Part shown: positions 1-12,360 of the stretch, piece after piece
Numbering within the stretch: the stretch's first letter is position 1
Layout: each line of letters starts with the position of its first letter
Assembly: GCA_964017125.1 (NCBI GenBank)
Contig: OZ024908.1
Coordinates: 77,952,844-78,016,843, forward strand
Direction: 5' to 3'
DNA: 64,000 nt
From: Flabesymbios commensalis
Taxonomy: Eukaryota; Annelida; Polychaeta; Terebellida; Flabelligeridae
Notes under the pieces: generated by a model
Database searches by the model: none
What the model saw: the letters and a program-made list of their open reading frames with translations, nothing else
What the model was told of the DNA's origin: nothing
Program-made: the position numbers and the translations under genes

Positions 1-161
1 TTCTGTGGATTGTTTTGCGCTTGATTTATAACATGTGGCAATGCCGATTCTATCGTTCTTCTAACAGTTCTAATACACAGTATTTTAGTTTTAGCAAACA
101 ATGTCATATTATATCAACGTCTTTTCAAAAATATACAACACACTTTGTGAAGATGTCTTCT

Positions 162-264
162 TAGCAAGCACGAGGCAATCACCCAATGTTGTTTTGATTT
201 TTGTCCGACATCGAAGGCGGCGGGCCAACATCAAAACAATTTTGGTTCATCTCATGTCTGCTGG
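162..264. repeat. Degraded copy of the CCCAGCAAACAC / AACGTTGG hairpin family
   Basis: The copy shows the inverted words CCAATGTTG and GGGCCAACATC around a GC-rich centre. It is bounded by AGCAAGCAC on the left and GTCTGCTGG on the right, a decayed form of the CCCAGCAAACAC terminus. Better copies lie at 23957-24060 and 46711-46826. It has no coding capacity and is probably an old non-autonomous hairpin element. Confidence 0.4.
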
Positions 265-276
265 ATTATACAAGGC

Positions 277-520
277 TTAATAAACAGGATAGATGATATA
301 GGTTTGTAAATGAAATATGTTTGTATAAACCATGTAGATCAAAGGGCTGCTCATAAACGTTTTATTAAGCCTTTTTCGCTTCATTTGAATACCTATCTTA
401 TGGGTCTACGGCCATTATAAATAGTTTACTCCTACAGTGCGGGGATCGACTTCAGAAGTCAGAATCTGACGTCTGTAAGATTCTGACGTTTAGAGTCGAT
501 CCCCAAGCTGTAAGGTTTAA
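277..520 (+). mobile_element. TTAA-flanked non-autonomous element, copy 1
   Basis: TTAA lies at both ends (277-280 and 517-520). The inner part contains TGAAATATGTTTGTATAAAC, a segment with CTTCATTTGAATA, and a palindromic end around CAGTGCGGGGATCGAC. The same order of segments appears in reverse complement at 20709-20913 and in part near 50214. A TTAA target duplication is typical of piggyBac- and Kolobok-type transposons. No transposase is present. Confidence 0.5.
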
Positions 521-688
521 TACGTATCCCACATCAATTTGTTTTTTAAGGGAGTATTTTAATAGTCTGTCTATACAAATAGCAAATGGAGATTTGAATT
601 CCTTTGTCAAATCCAATCTCAAGGAATAATAAGCACACAATATCGAATAAGGATGGCTCAAGCTGCATTAGTACTAATCAAAATCAAG

Positions 689-1375
689 CCACTCTGACAT
701 GTTTATTGTAAAATCCACTCAGACCTCCCATTCGTCTTTAACACTCTGACATGTTCATTGTAACATCCACTCAGACCTCCCTTTCGTCTTTAACAATTTG
801 ACATGCTCATTGTTACATTCACTCAGATCTCCCTTTCGTCTTTAACACTCTGACATGTTCATTGTAACATCCACTCAGACTTCCCTTTTGTCTTCAGCAC
901 TCTGACATGTTCATTGTAACATCCACTCAGACCTCTCTTTCGTCTTTAACAATTTGACATGCTCATTGTTACATCCACTCAGATCTCCCTTTCGTCTTTA
1001 ACACTCTGACATGTTCATTGTAACATCCACTCAGACCTCCCTTTCGTCTTCAACACTCTGACATGTTCATTGTAACATCCAGTCAGACCCCCCTTTATAA
1101 CCCACCACTCTGACATGTTCATTGCGACATCCACTCAGACCTCCCTTTCGTCTTCAACACTCTGACATGTTCATTGTAACATCCACTCAGACCTCCCTTC
1201 CGTCTTTAACAATTTGACATGCTCATTGTTACATCCACTCAGATCTCCACAGGTTCATTGTAACATCCACTCAGACCTCCCTTTCGTCTTCAACACTCTG
1301 ACATGTTCATTGTAACATCCACTCAGACCTCTCTTTATAACCCACTACTCTGATATGTTCATTATCACTCAGATC
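689..1375. repeat. 52-bp minisatellite, about 13 copies
   Basis: The unit is about 52 bp and carries ACTCTGACATGTTCATTG, then ATCCACTCAGACCTCCC and TTTCGTCTTTA. A variant unit with AATTTGACATGCTCATTG recurs near 796, 951 and 1211, which indicates duplication of multi-unit blocks. Two units carry TTTATAACCCA in place of the TTTCGTC segment. I see no gene in it. Confidence 0.9.
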
Positions 1376-2841
1376 TCTGCTTTCACTGATCACTGGTCGT
1401 AATGGAGACAGAAAAAGGTGATCTCTAGTTCAGATAATAACCATGTATGTTTACCTCTCACGGGATACCGAGGTATTACATGGAACTGGGAACAACATGT
1501 ATTGAAGTAAATCGAAGTATAGCACCACCTCAGCTATTTTATTTGACTCACCTAGGGTTAGCCTGGACGAGTCCACATAGCAAACCCCTGGTAAATGAAA
1601 CCTCTAGTTTCAAGTTATGTTTCAAGTTATGTAGCCACGTTGAGGCTATTACCAAGGTATGTAATTACTAATATACCATATCACATTATGTAATATACGT
1701 ACGTAATCTTCTTGTAACAACGTTCCTCATCGAGGTGTAACGAGCACGTGATGCATGATGGCCGTATTTGCTTGTTCTATGGGGGAAGAATATTACAAAA
1801 CATGCAGTAATAAAGTATTTTTGTAACCATATACTTTACATGAGTGTGGAAGTTTACTGGTAACCAAGTATTAGTCGCATGCTAGCCAGTTAAAAACACA
1901 TAATTGATACCCAGTCGTCTAATATTATCGATGGACCTCCCAGTGTTACGAAATGGCGTGTGTTGAAGGGGTTCCCAGCAACCACGATAAAGTGCTGGAT
2001 CAATGTTCACCCACTGTCTAAGACGCTGGCACAACATCAGAACTTCGCATAATTATATAAACATATAGAGTGTGAAAAAAGCTCCTACTTGGAATTTGCA
2101 AGTGAGCAATTTTGTGATAAGCTTAGTCGAGCATCCCTACTACTTATCTAACTAGCCATGAAGGCATAGGTTTTAGTCGTGTTTCAGTATTTGTTCGTTC
2201 CGGATCCGATCTGGATCACACCGATTACCAGATGTGCGTCTCGAGTCAAGGACCAATCCGATAGATTTTGAGGTTGATCCGGATTATGATCTAGATCCAA
2301 GATCCTGATAACGATCATTAATTGCAGCGGGAGTTTGCTGTCTCTGACTGACTCTTTCTTTAGCTTTAACGGCAATACAATTTAGGAGTGCTGTGGTCAC
2401 AGCTGTGCGAGCGTTATCGCACTCCTTGGAAATGAAGCTCTGCAACTGCAACTTAAATTTCTATAAATGTCTCGTGTTTCCTGGGTTTAGCACAAATGTT
2501 AATAATTATAATGTAATAATATTATGACATTTGGAGTGGATAATTGAACTGCGTGCCAGTTGGTTTGAGTCACAAGATATATTATTATGCAGGTATCAGC
2601 CATAATTACAATCAAACGTCAGATTGTAACAATAACACGTCACCAGATAATTGGCTCGACAGGTTGTCCACCTAATCAAGCATCCCATTAATTATATTGC
2701 ACATCATGTTTGATATTGATCGGCATTACATTACAATGATTACCGCTGGTGTACGCATAACATAGTTATGTTATACCAAAGGCCTAGGCTTACTGTAGAC
2801 AGTATGGTCGCCTTACAAGTGCGGTGTAACTAAATGCAATA
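1376..2841. other. No recognisable gene or element
   Basis: This is AT-rich single-copy-looking sequence. The longest open frames are about 60-75 codons and show no domain. A short segment with repeated GGATC-type words lies near 2200-2320. I see nothing else I can name. Confidence 0.5.
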
Positions 2842-5800
2842 TGTGAGATAATGCACTGCCTTTCTGTTTATTTTGCCAAGGTCGTTTTACATCTGTGCTA
2901 ATGCACTGTCTTTCTATTTCTTTTGTGATGGCGTGTTCGTTATATGTGCTAATGCACTGTCTTTCTGTTTATTTTATCATGGCGTGTTAGCTATCTGTGC
3001 TAGTGCACTATCTTTAAGTTTATTTTGTCATGGCGTGATCGTTATATGTGCTAGTGCACTGACTGCCTTTATGTTTATTTTGTCATGGCGTATTCGTTAT
3101 CTGTGCTACTGTCTTTCTGTTTATTTTGCCAAGGCGCGTTAGTTATCTGTGCTAACGCACTATTTTTTCATTTTATTTTGTCATGGCGAGCTCGTTTTCT
3201 GAGCTAATGTACTGTCTTTCTGTTTAATTTGTCATGGTGTGTTCGTTGTATGTGATAATGCATTGTCTTTCTATTTATTTTGTCATGGCGCATTTGTTAT
3301 CTGTGCTAATACACTGTATTTCTGTTTATTTTGCCATGGCGAGGTGTTTACAATTATGTGATAATGCACTGTCTTTCTGTTTATTTTGTCATGGCGTGTT
3401 TATTAAATGTGATAATGTACTGTATTTCTGTTTATTTTGTCATGGCGAGGTGTTTACAATTATGTGATAATGCACTGTCTTAGTGTTTATTTTGCCATGG
3501 CATGTTTGTTATCTGTGATAATGCACTGTGTTTGTGTTTATTTTGCCATGGCACGTTTGTTATATGTGATAATGCACTGTCTTTCTGTTTATTTTGCCAT
3601 GGCATGCTCGTTATCTGTGATAATGCACTGTGTTTGTGTTTATTTTTCCATGGCGTGTTCATTATATGTGATAATGCACTGTATTTCTGTTTATTTTGCC
3701 ATGGCATGTTCGTTAACTGTGATAATGCACTGTGTTTGTGTTTATTTTGCCATGGCATGTTTGTTATATGTGATAATGCACTGTCTTTCTGTTTATTTTG
3801 CCATGGCATGTTCGTTATCTGTGATAATGCACTGTGTTTGTGTGTATTTTGCCTTGGCATGTTTGTTATCTGTGATAATGCACTGTGTTTGTGTTTATTT
3901 TGCCATGGCATGCTCGTTAGCTGTGATAATGCACTGTGTTTGTGTTTATTTTGCCATGGCATGTTCGTTATCTGTGATAATGCACTGTGTTTGTGTTTAT
4001 TTTGCCATGGCATGTTTGTTATATGTGATAATGCACTGTGTTTGTGTGTATTTTGCCATGGCATGTTTGTTATATGTGATAATGCACTGTCTTTCTGTTT
4101 ATTTTGCCATGGCATGTTCGTTATCTGTGATAATGCACTGTGTTTGTGTGTATTTTGCCATGGCATGTTTGTTATCTGTGATAATGCACTGTGTTTGTGT
4201 TTATTTTGCCATGGCATGTTTGTTATCTGTGATAATGCACTGTGTTTGTGTTTATTTTGCCATGGCATGTTCGTTAGCTGTGATAATGCACTGTGTTTGT
4301 GTTTATTTTGCCATGGCATGTTTGTTATCTGTGATAATGCACTGTGTTTGTGTGTATTTTGCCATGGCATGTTCGTTATCTGTGATAATGCACTGTGTTT
4401 GTGTGTATTTTGCCATGGCATGTTTGTTATATGTGATAATGCACTGTGTTTGTGTTTATTTTGCCATGGCATGTTTGTTATCTGTGATAATGCACTGTGT
4501 TTCTATTTATTTTGCCATGGCGTGTTCATTATATGTGATAATGCACTGTATTTCTGTTTATTTTGTCATGGCGCGTTAGATATATATATGTGATAATGTA
4601 CTGTGTTTGTGTTTATTTTGTCATGGCGCGTTAGTTATATGTGATAATGCACTGTATTTCTGTTTATTTTCCCATGGCATGTTCGTTATAGGTGATGATG
4701 CACTGTGTTTGTGTTTATTTTGCCATGTCATGTTTGTTATCTGTGACAATGCACTGTATTTGTGTTTATTTTGCCATGACATGCTCGTTATATGTGATGA
4801 AGCACTGTGTTTGTGTTTATTTTGCCATGGCATGTTTTTTATATGTGATAATGCACTGTGTTTCTGTTTATTTTGTCATGGCGTGGTCGTTATATGTGAT
4901 AATGCACTGTATTTGTGTTTATTTTGCCATGGCATGTTCGTTATATGTGATGAAGCACTGTGTTTGTGTTTATTTTGCCGTGGCATGTTTGTTATATGTG
5001 ATAATGCACTATCTTTAAGTTTATTTTGTCATTGCGTGATCGTTATATGTGCTAGTGCAATGACTACCTTTATGTTTATTTTGTCATGGCGTATTCGTTA
5101 TCTGTGCTACTGTCCTTCTGTTTATTTTGCCAAGGCGTGTTAGTTATCTGTGCTAGCGCCCTTTTTTTTCTTATTTTGTCATGGCGAGTTCGTTATCTGT
5201 GGTACTGTCCCTCTGTTTATTTTGCCAAGGCGTGTTAGTTATCTGTGCTAACGCACTATTTTTTCATTTTATTTTGTCATGGCGAGTTCGTTTTCTGTGC
5301 TAATGTACTGTCTTTCTGTTTAATTTGTCATGGTGTGTTCGTTGTATGTGATAATGCATTGTCTTTCTATCTATTTTGTCATGGCGCATTTGTTATCTGT
5401 GCTAATGCACTGTATTTCTGTTTATTCTGCCATGGCGAGGTGTTTACAATTATGTGATAATGCACTGTCTTTCTGCTTATTTTGTCATGGCGAGGTGTTT
5501 ACAATTATGTGATAATGTACTGTTTTAGTGTTTATTTTGCCATGGCATGTTTGTTATCTGTGATAATGCACTGTGTTTGTGTTTATTTTGCCATGGCATG
5601 TTTGTTATATATGATAATGCACTGTCTTTCTGTTTATTTTGCCATGGCATGTTCGTTATCTGTGATAATGCACTGTTTGTGTTTATTTTGCCATGGCGTG
5701 TTCATTATATGTGATAATGCACTGTATTTCTGTTTATTTTGTCATGGCGCGTTAGATATATGTGACAATGCACTGTGTTTGTGTTTATTTTGTCATGGCG

Positions 5801-8800
5801 CGTTAGTTATATGTGATAATGCACTGTATTTCTGTTCATTTTCCCATGGCATGTTTGTTATATGTGATGAAGCACTGTGTTTGTGTTTATTTTCCCATGG
5901 CATGTTCGTTATAGGTGATGATGCACTGTGTTTGTGTTTATATTGCCATGTTATGTTTGTTATCTGTGACAATGCACTGTATTTGTGTTTATTTTGCCAT
6001 GGCATGTTCGTTATATGTGATGAAGCACTGTGTTTGTGTTTATTTTGCGGTGGCATGTTTGTTATATGTGATAATGCACTATCTTTAAGTTTATTTTGTC
6101 ATTGCGTGATCGTTATATGTGCTAGTGCAATGACTACCTTTATGTTTATTTTGTCATGGCGTATTCGTTATCTGTGCTACTGTCCTTCTGTTTATTTTGC
6201 CAAGGCGTGTTAGTTATCTGTGCTAGCGCCCTTTTTTTTCTTATTTTGTCATGGCGAGTTCGTTATCTGTGGTACTGTCCTTCTGTTTATTTTGCCAAGG
6301 CGTGTTAGTTATCTGTGCTAACGCACTATTTTTTCATTTTATTTTGTCATGGCGAGTTCGTTTTCTGTGCTAATGTACTGTCTTTCTGTTTAATTTGTCA
6401 TGGTGTGTTCGTTGTATGTGATAATGCATTGTCTTTCTATCTATTTTGTCATGGCGCATTTGTTATCTGTGCTAATGCACTGTATTTCTGTTTATTCTGC
6501 CATGGCGAGGTGTTTACAATTATGTGATAATGCACTGTCTTTCTGCTTATTTTGTCATGGCGAGGTGTTTACAATTATGTGATAATGTACTGTTTTAGTG
6601 TTTATTTTGCCATGGCATGTTTGTTATCTGTGATAATGCACTGTGTTTGTGTTTATTTTGCCATGGCATGTTTGTTATATGTGATAATGCACTGTCTTTC
6701 TGTTTATTTTGCCATGGCATGTTCGTTATCTGTGATAATGCACTGTTTGTGTTTATTTTGCCATGGCGTGTTCATTATATGTGATAATGCACTGTATTTC
6801 TGTTTATTTTGTCATGGCGCGTTAGATATATGTGACAATGCACTGTGTTTGTGTTTATTTTGTCATGGCGCGTTAGTTATATGTGATAATGCACTGTATT
6901 TCTGTTCATTTTCCCATGGCATGTTTGTTATATGTGATGAAGCACTGTGTTTGTGTTTATTTTCCCATGGCATGTTCGTTATAGGTGATGATGCACTGTG
7001 TTTGTGTTTATATTGCCATGTTATGTTTGTTATCTGTGACAATGCACTGTATTTGTGTTTATTTTGCCATGGCATGTTCGTTATATGTGATGAAGCACTG
7101 TGTTTGTGTTTATTTTGCCGTGGCATGTTTGTTATATGTGATAATGCACTATCTTTAAGTTTATTTTGTCATTGCGTGATCGTTATATGTGCTAGTGCAC
7201 TGACTACCTTTATGTTTATTTTGTCATGGCGTATTCGTTATCTGTGCTACTGTCCTTCTGTTTATTTTGCCAAGGCGTGTTAGTTATCTGTGATAACGCA
7301 CTATTTTTTTCATTTTATTTTGTCATGGGGAGTTCGTTTTCTGTGCTAATGTACTGTCTTTCTGTTTAATTTGCCATGGTGTGTTCGTTGTATGTGATAA
7401 TGCATTGTCTTTCTATTTATTTTGTCATGGCGCATTTGTTATCTGTGCTAATGTACTGTATTTCTGTTTATTTTGCCATGGCGAGGTGTTTACAATTATG
7501 TGATAATGCACTGTCGTTCTGTTTATTTTGCCATGGCGTGTTCATTATATGTGATAATGCACTGTATTTCTGTTTATTTTGCCATGGCATGCTCGTTATC
7601 TGTGATAATGCACTGTTTGTGTTTATTTTGCCATGGCGTGTTCATTATTTGTGATAATGCACTGTATTTCTGTTTATTTTGTCATGGCGCGTTAGATATA
7701 TGTGATAATGCACTGTGTTTGTGTTTATTTTGTCATGGCGCGTTAGTTATATGAGATAATGCACTGTATTTCTGTTTATTTTGTCATGGCGCGTTAGATA
7801 TATGTGATAATGCACTGTGTTTGTGTTTATTTTGTCATGGCGCGTTAGTTATATGAGATAATGCACTGTATTTCTGTTTATTTTGTCATGGCAGTTCGTT
7901 ATAGGTGATGATGCACTGTGTTTGTGTTTATTTTGCCATGTCATGTTTGTTATCTGTGACAATGCACTGTATTTCTGTTTATTTTGCCATGGCATGTTCG
8001 TTATATGTGATGAAGCACTGTGTTTGTGTTTATTTTGCCATGGCATGTTTTTATATGTAATAATGCACTGTGTTTCTGTTTATTTTGTCATGGCGTGATC
8101 GTTATATGTGCTAGTGCACTGACTACCTTTATGTTTATTTTGTCATGGCGTATTCGTTATCTGTGCTACTGTCCTTCTGTTTATTTTGCCAAGGCGTGTT
8201 AGTTATCTGTGCTAACGCCCTTTTTTTTATTTATTTTGTCATGGCGAGTTCGTTATCTGTGCTACTGTCCTTCTGTTTATTCTGCCAAGGCGTGTTAGTT
8301 ATCTGTGCTAACGCACTATTTTTTTCTTTTGATTTTGTCATGGCGAGTTCGTTTTCTGTGCTAATGTACTGTCTTTCTGTTTAATTTGCCATGGTGTGTT
8401 AGTTATATGTGATAATGCACTGTGTTTGTGTTTATTTTGCCATGGCATGTTTGTTATATGTGATAATGCACTGCCTTAGTGTTTATTTTGCCATGGCATG
8501 TTTGTTATCTGTGATAATGCACTGTTTTTGTGTTTATTTTGTCATGGTGCGTTCGTTATATGTGATAATGCACTGTGTTTGTGTTTATTTTGCCATGAGA
8601 TGTATGTTATATGTGATAATGCACTGTTTTTGTGTTTATTTTGTCATGGCGCGTTCGTTATATGTGATAATGCACTGTGTTTGTGTTTATTTTGCCATGG
8701 CATGTTCGCTATATGTGATGATGCACTGTGTTTGTGTTTATTTTGCCATGGCATGTTTGTTATATGTGATAATGCACTGTGTTTCTGTTTATTTTGCCAT

Positions 8801-8945
8801 GTGGTGTGTTTGTTATCTGTGATAATGCACTGGCTTTGTGTTTATTTTATCATGGCGCGGTCGTTATCTGTGCTATATACACTGTCTCGCTGATTATTTT
8901 GTCATGGCGCGGTCGTCATCATTCTGTGATAATGCACTGGCTTGC
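2842..8945. repeat. Large 51-bp minisatellite (about 6.1 kb, near 120 units)
   Basis: The unit is 51 bp with TGTGATAATGCACTG, a T/G-rich stretch, TTTATTTTGCCATGGC and TGTTCGTTAT. Each typical unit holds the palindrome GCCATGGC. The edge units (before about 3430 and after about 8840) are more divergent, for example TGTGCTAATGCACTG with GTCATGGCG. The inner units are very alike, as expected if unequal exchange homogenises the middle. Because 51 is 17 codons and the consensus has no stop in several frames, open frames of 330-380 codons run on both strands. They are a by-product of the period. Confidence 0.95.
5144..7283. repeat. About 1070-bp higher-order duplication inside the 51-bp array
   Basis: Blocks of about 21 units repeat with an offset of 1070 bp: 5144-6213 and 6214-7283 are nearly identical, including rare variants such as units with CATTGCGTGATCG. 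The block that starts at 7284 follows the same order but is shortened by about 95 bp early on. This points to recent unequal exchange of whole blocks rather than of single units. Confidence 0.85.
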
Positions 8946-9039
8946 TTTTCCTTTTTATTTTCCTTCCTTCCTATAAAACTTATTATGTCCCTCTCTCCAT
9001 CCTTCCCTCTTTACTTTTTGTTTTCTGAACTTACATATA

Positions 9040-9215
9040 TGTTTTTCAATCATATTTGCATGATGGTGTATAATCTTGTATAAATGCTTTATAACATAAA
9101 TACTGTTTTCAATCGTACTTGCATGCATGTTTTCTAGATTTGCATAATTATTTTTAATCGTACTTGCATACATGTCTTCTAAGCGTGCATAAATATTTTC
9201 TGAACTGATAACCAA
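9040..9215. repeat. Degenerate repeat of about 50-60 bp, three copies
   Basis: TTTTCAATCATATTTGCATG, CAATCGTACTTGCATGCATG and AATCGTACTTGCATACATG recur about 50-60 bp apart, each followed by an AT-rich stretch with TGCATAA. It directly follows the big minisatellite and a pyrimidine-rich stretch at 8945-9010. Confidence 0.6.
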
Positions 9216-10104
9216 AGTTAAGCAACGTCGAAGCGAGCCACTGAATGAGCGACCGTCCAGGAGTAACGTTTCTTGGTGGATAGCTAATGGGATTTTTTCT
9301 GTAAATGGTGATCTATTATAGGTGAAAGTATGTCATGTTTTAGGTGGATTCCCCGTGACATAATCATGTATATTCCACGTGATATAATGTGTTTTATGGG
9401 GTCCATGTCCACATCGCTATGCCTGCTGGGATACACCAATACTCCTATAATTGAAAAGTATCCCAGTCTACACAACTTTTCTCTCGCCTTCCATCCGGCT
9501 GAATAATATATAATGGCGACAATGAGCATCTGTTTATCAGTGTTTATAGAAGTACCACCCATATTATAGGTCTGATCACACATAAAGAGCCATGATATGC
9601 TGCACTAGTGTGAGAAAAGAGGAGTAAACACAGCAGTTATGCTGCATTAATGTACAGCAGTTATGTACCTGTAAATGGAGGGGGAAGTAACACAGAAATA
9701 ACATTCTCCAATAATCTAGACATAAATCTTAGGAATCCCATTCTTCTGGATGGAGATCTCCACCAATGACATGTCTAAGATATATATCAAACTAACAGAA
9801 TACCACACGCCTTACAGTAGGCTATTATTATATTAGTCGTTGGGATCTCTGTTCTGTTTTAATCAATATGACATTGTACACTATTGCACACACAGTACGC
9901 ATGCGCACGCATTGTTGCATATAGTACTGTGTAGTAAACATAAGCATGGCAGGCAATCGTCTATGGAATAGGACAATGCGGTCTTAAGTTATATTTGTGT
10001 AGTTATAATATTACCTGATTTTAATTTGTCATTTCCCTATTATAGAGGATCTACATGAATGATTCATGCATTCACAGACATTTGCAGCCATCATATCAGC
10101 CTCA
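9216..10104. other. No recognisable gene or element
   Basis: AT-rich sequence with only short open frames and no domain. A short inverted pair around ATTCCCCGTGACATAAT and ATTCCACGTGATATAAT lies near 9350-9390. I see nothing else to report. Confidence 0.4.
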
Positions 10105-10461
10105 CCACACTACGGAGCCCATAAAGTGACATTAAGTGTGGTGATTTCATTTCGTTTGTACGAAATAATATTTCGTTTGTACGAAATATTATTTTGTTTG
10201 TACAAAATAATTTTTCGTTTGTATGTATTGATTTCGTTTGTAAGAAATATTATTTCTTTTAAACAAAATGATTTCGTTTGCACGAAATAATATTACGTTT
10301 GTACGAAATATAACTTCGTTTGTACGAAATAATATCTACTTTGTACGAAATATTATCTCGTTTGAACGAAATAATATTTCGTTTGTACGGAATATCATTT
10401 CGTTTGTACGAAATTAAAAAATCACCACACTTAATGTCCCTTTATGGGCTCCGTACCACAC
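10105..10461. mobile_element. Small foldback element with 6-bp target duplication
   Basis: The element spans 10111-10455 and is flanked on both sides by CCACAC (10105-10110 and 10456-10461). Its ends are 39-bp inverted repeats that begin TACGGAGCCCATAAAG and continue through AAGTGTGGTGATTT. Between them lie about 13 divergent units of 21 bp built on ATTTCGTTTGTACGAAAT, itself a hairpin with a TTGT loop. There is no coding sequence, so it must have been moved by a transposase encoded elsewhere. The same termini bound the larger element at 25570-27408. The superfamily is not identified: a 6-bp duplication fits few named groups. Confidence 0.85.
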
Positions 10462-10800
10462 GCTACTATTAGCCCACGGGCTACTACCACCGTACATGCA
10501 CCCCCCCCCCCCTCCCACACACACACATCTTGTGTGAGCCTTGGTATGTCCAAAACATGAAGTGAGATTGCAACAGTAAAAAATAGGAACGAATTGTATA
10601 CTTTGACCTCTTATGGCAGCATACACAAACCAGGTCACGTCTGTTGTTGCTGTTCTTACTTATCAATATACAATATACACATGCAATATACCATATGAAC
10701 AGTAATTGATTTACCGTTCTAATGATATATTGTTTGTTATAATGGAGTAAATAGTTATTTGTCTACATGAAGTTGAAACATAAATAGCTCAGGTTTTCTC
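10462..10800. repeat. Old dispersed repeat with a poly-C tract
   Basis: The block TATGTCCAAAACATGAAGTG, a following AACAG-A-rich segment and a 14-bp C run near 10501 also occur in the small element at 37275-37474. The later part (GCAATATACCATATGAACAG onward to about 10770) resembles 58600-58730. The copies are diverged. I infer a dispersed repeat family. Function and class are unknown. Confidence 0.45.
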
Positions 10801-11790
10801 AAGTTCCTAGTACTGTATTCACATAACGTGCTATTGCTGTCAAACTAACACACTTGAGTCTAACATATTAAAATCAAACCAGCATTGCACCAATTTTGCT
10901 CAACTTTTGACTAAAAACAATATTTCAATGTTTTTTTTAAATTCGGTTGTCATTTTTAGGAAAATAACCAGTTTCCACTCACTTGATTTCTAGCGACAAC
11001 GGAAGCTATTAGTATGATGAGTTGTGTTTTTTTGATATACCAGTCGCAGCTGCCTGCATAACAAAATATAAATAAACTGTGCTCAGGATTATTTTGACTT
11101 CGTTTTCATTCCAATCAACCGAATGTTCACTTCTGAATCACGTATCTAGGAGATACACACGCGCAGGATCGCATTACTCAGCTATAAGATCACTGACTGG
11201 CTCACGGACTGGTCAGCCGAGGTGCATAGTAGATTAGTTCTGCTGGTAAATAAGGAAGATATAATTTCTTTTTTTGTTAATAACTGATTAAAGGATAGGA
11301 CATTTAATTTGCCCATCATCCGCAAAATCCAAGTCAAGGTCATTGCTAAAGTCTAAGATGGCCTCCATTTTTTTGTGTTTGCCATTCAAAATGGTAGTAT
11401 AGTGTTTTTGCTCAATACATGTATTTTTACCATGCTTATGGTCGATGAAATTGTTCTGATATAGGTTACATCGTACATTTATCGGCTAAATGGCAAATTT
11501 ATTGTAAAACCAGACTAGCGGTGATGTTTGAAATGTCCAAAAATATCTCTGTGGGGGGGGGGGGGATAAACATAAAGAAGTATTATAAAAGACCGTAGAA
11601 AGATCAAGGCAGCTAAGAGATTCTTAGATAAAGTGAGAAGAGGTCGAAAAAATATTTTTTAAAAGCCGCTTGTATAGTTTATGTAGAACATGTAGAATTG
11701 GCGGTGTAAGATGGCAAAACAAATGTTCAATGCTAAGATATATCAAGTAGATAAGACATTTCATGTATAGATTTGAGAAATAGTTCATTG
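10801..11790. other. No gene; poly-G tract and an AAGATGGCC word
   Basis: AT-rich sequence without a credible open frame. A run of 13 G lies at 11553-11565. CTAAGATGGCCTCC near 11355 resembles the AAGATGGCCGCC word found repeatedly at 47-48, 59 and 63 kb. Confidence 0.4.
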
Positions 11791-11794
11791 TAGA

Positions 11795-11857
11795 GGGACA
11801 TGGTTAGCAGAGCGTAACAGCCGCCGACGCGCGAGTTCGATACCCGTTTGGTGCGGG
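11795..11857 (+). mobile_element. tRNA-like SINE head
   Basis: GGTTAGCAGAGCG resembles a pol III A box region, and GCGAGTTCGATACCC about 30 bp on resembles a B box. A pairing end is suggested by GGTGCGGG. The stem pairing is too poor for a working tRNA. It most likely marks the 5' part of a tRNA-derived SINE or a tRNA pseudogene. No poly-A or repeated tail was recognised downstream. Confidence 0.4.
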
Positions 11858-12360
11858 ATTTTCAGTTAATTAAAATTTATTGTTTACTACATGTATGCTC
11901 ATTCACTGTTACCCAACTTGCTAAGGCCCAGTCATATACATTGTATACCAACGGACGACCAACATATTAAGAAATGAAACTTCGACCAATGCGTTGTGTG
12001 GTTCGCCGAGCCTGATAATTTGTTTTCGCATTCATGCTGTCGATTTTCAGTATCAGTCCATCTCGCAATCTATCCAAAACACTTCACTGTGCTACACTAT
12101 TTTGCCGTTTCAAATAGGTATTCGTACGAGACAATACATACATCATCGTTGGATACGTTATGATTGGCTGATCTCAGCACAAGTCACCACATGAAGCGAG
12201 ATGTGCCCATCTCGTCTTCTGAACGATACCATATGCATATATATTATATTACTTATTTTTCAAGAGCTATATAGACAAACGCTATGCTCCTACTGTTTTA
12301 GTGCATAAGGTTTAGATGTCCAAAAAAAGTGAGCGAAGATTGGCACATGGATGGAAATGT

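Noticed and set aside
3437-4593. Open frames of 380, 363 and (minus strand) 330 codons encoding 17-residue repeats
   Set aside because: All three frames are equally open over the same DNA because the 51-bp unit is 17 codons without stops. There are no coding signs and no frame preference.
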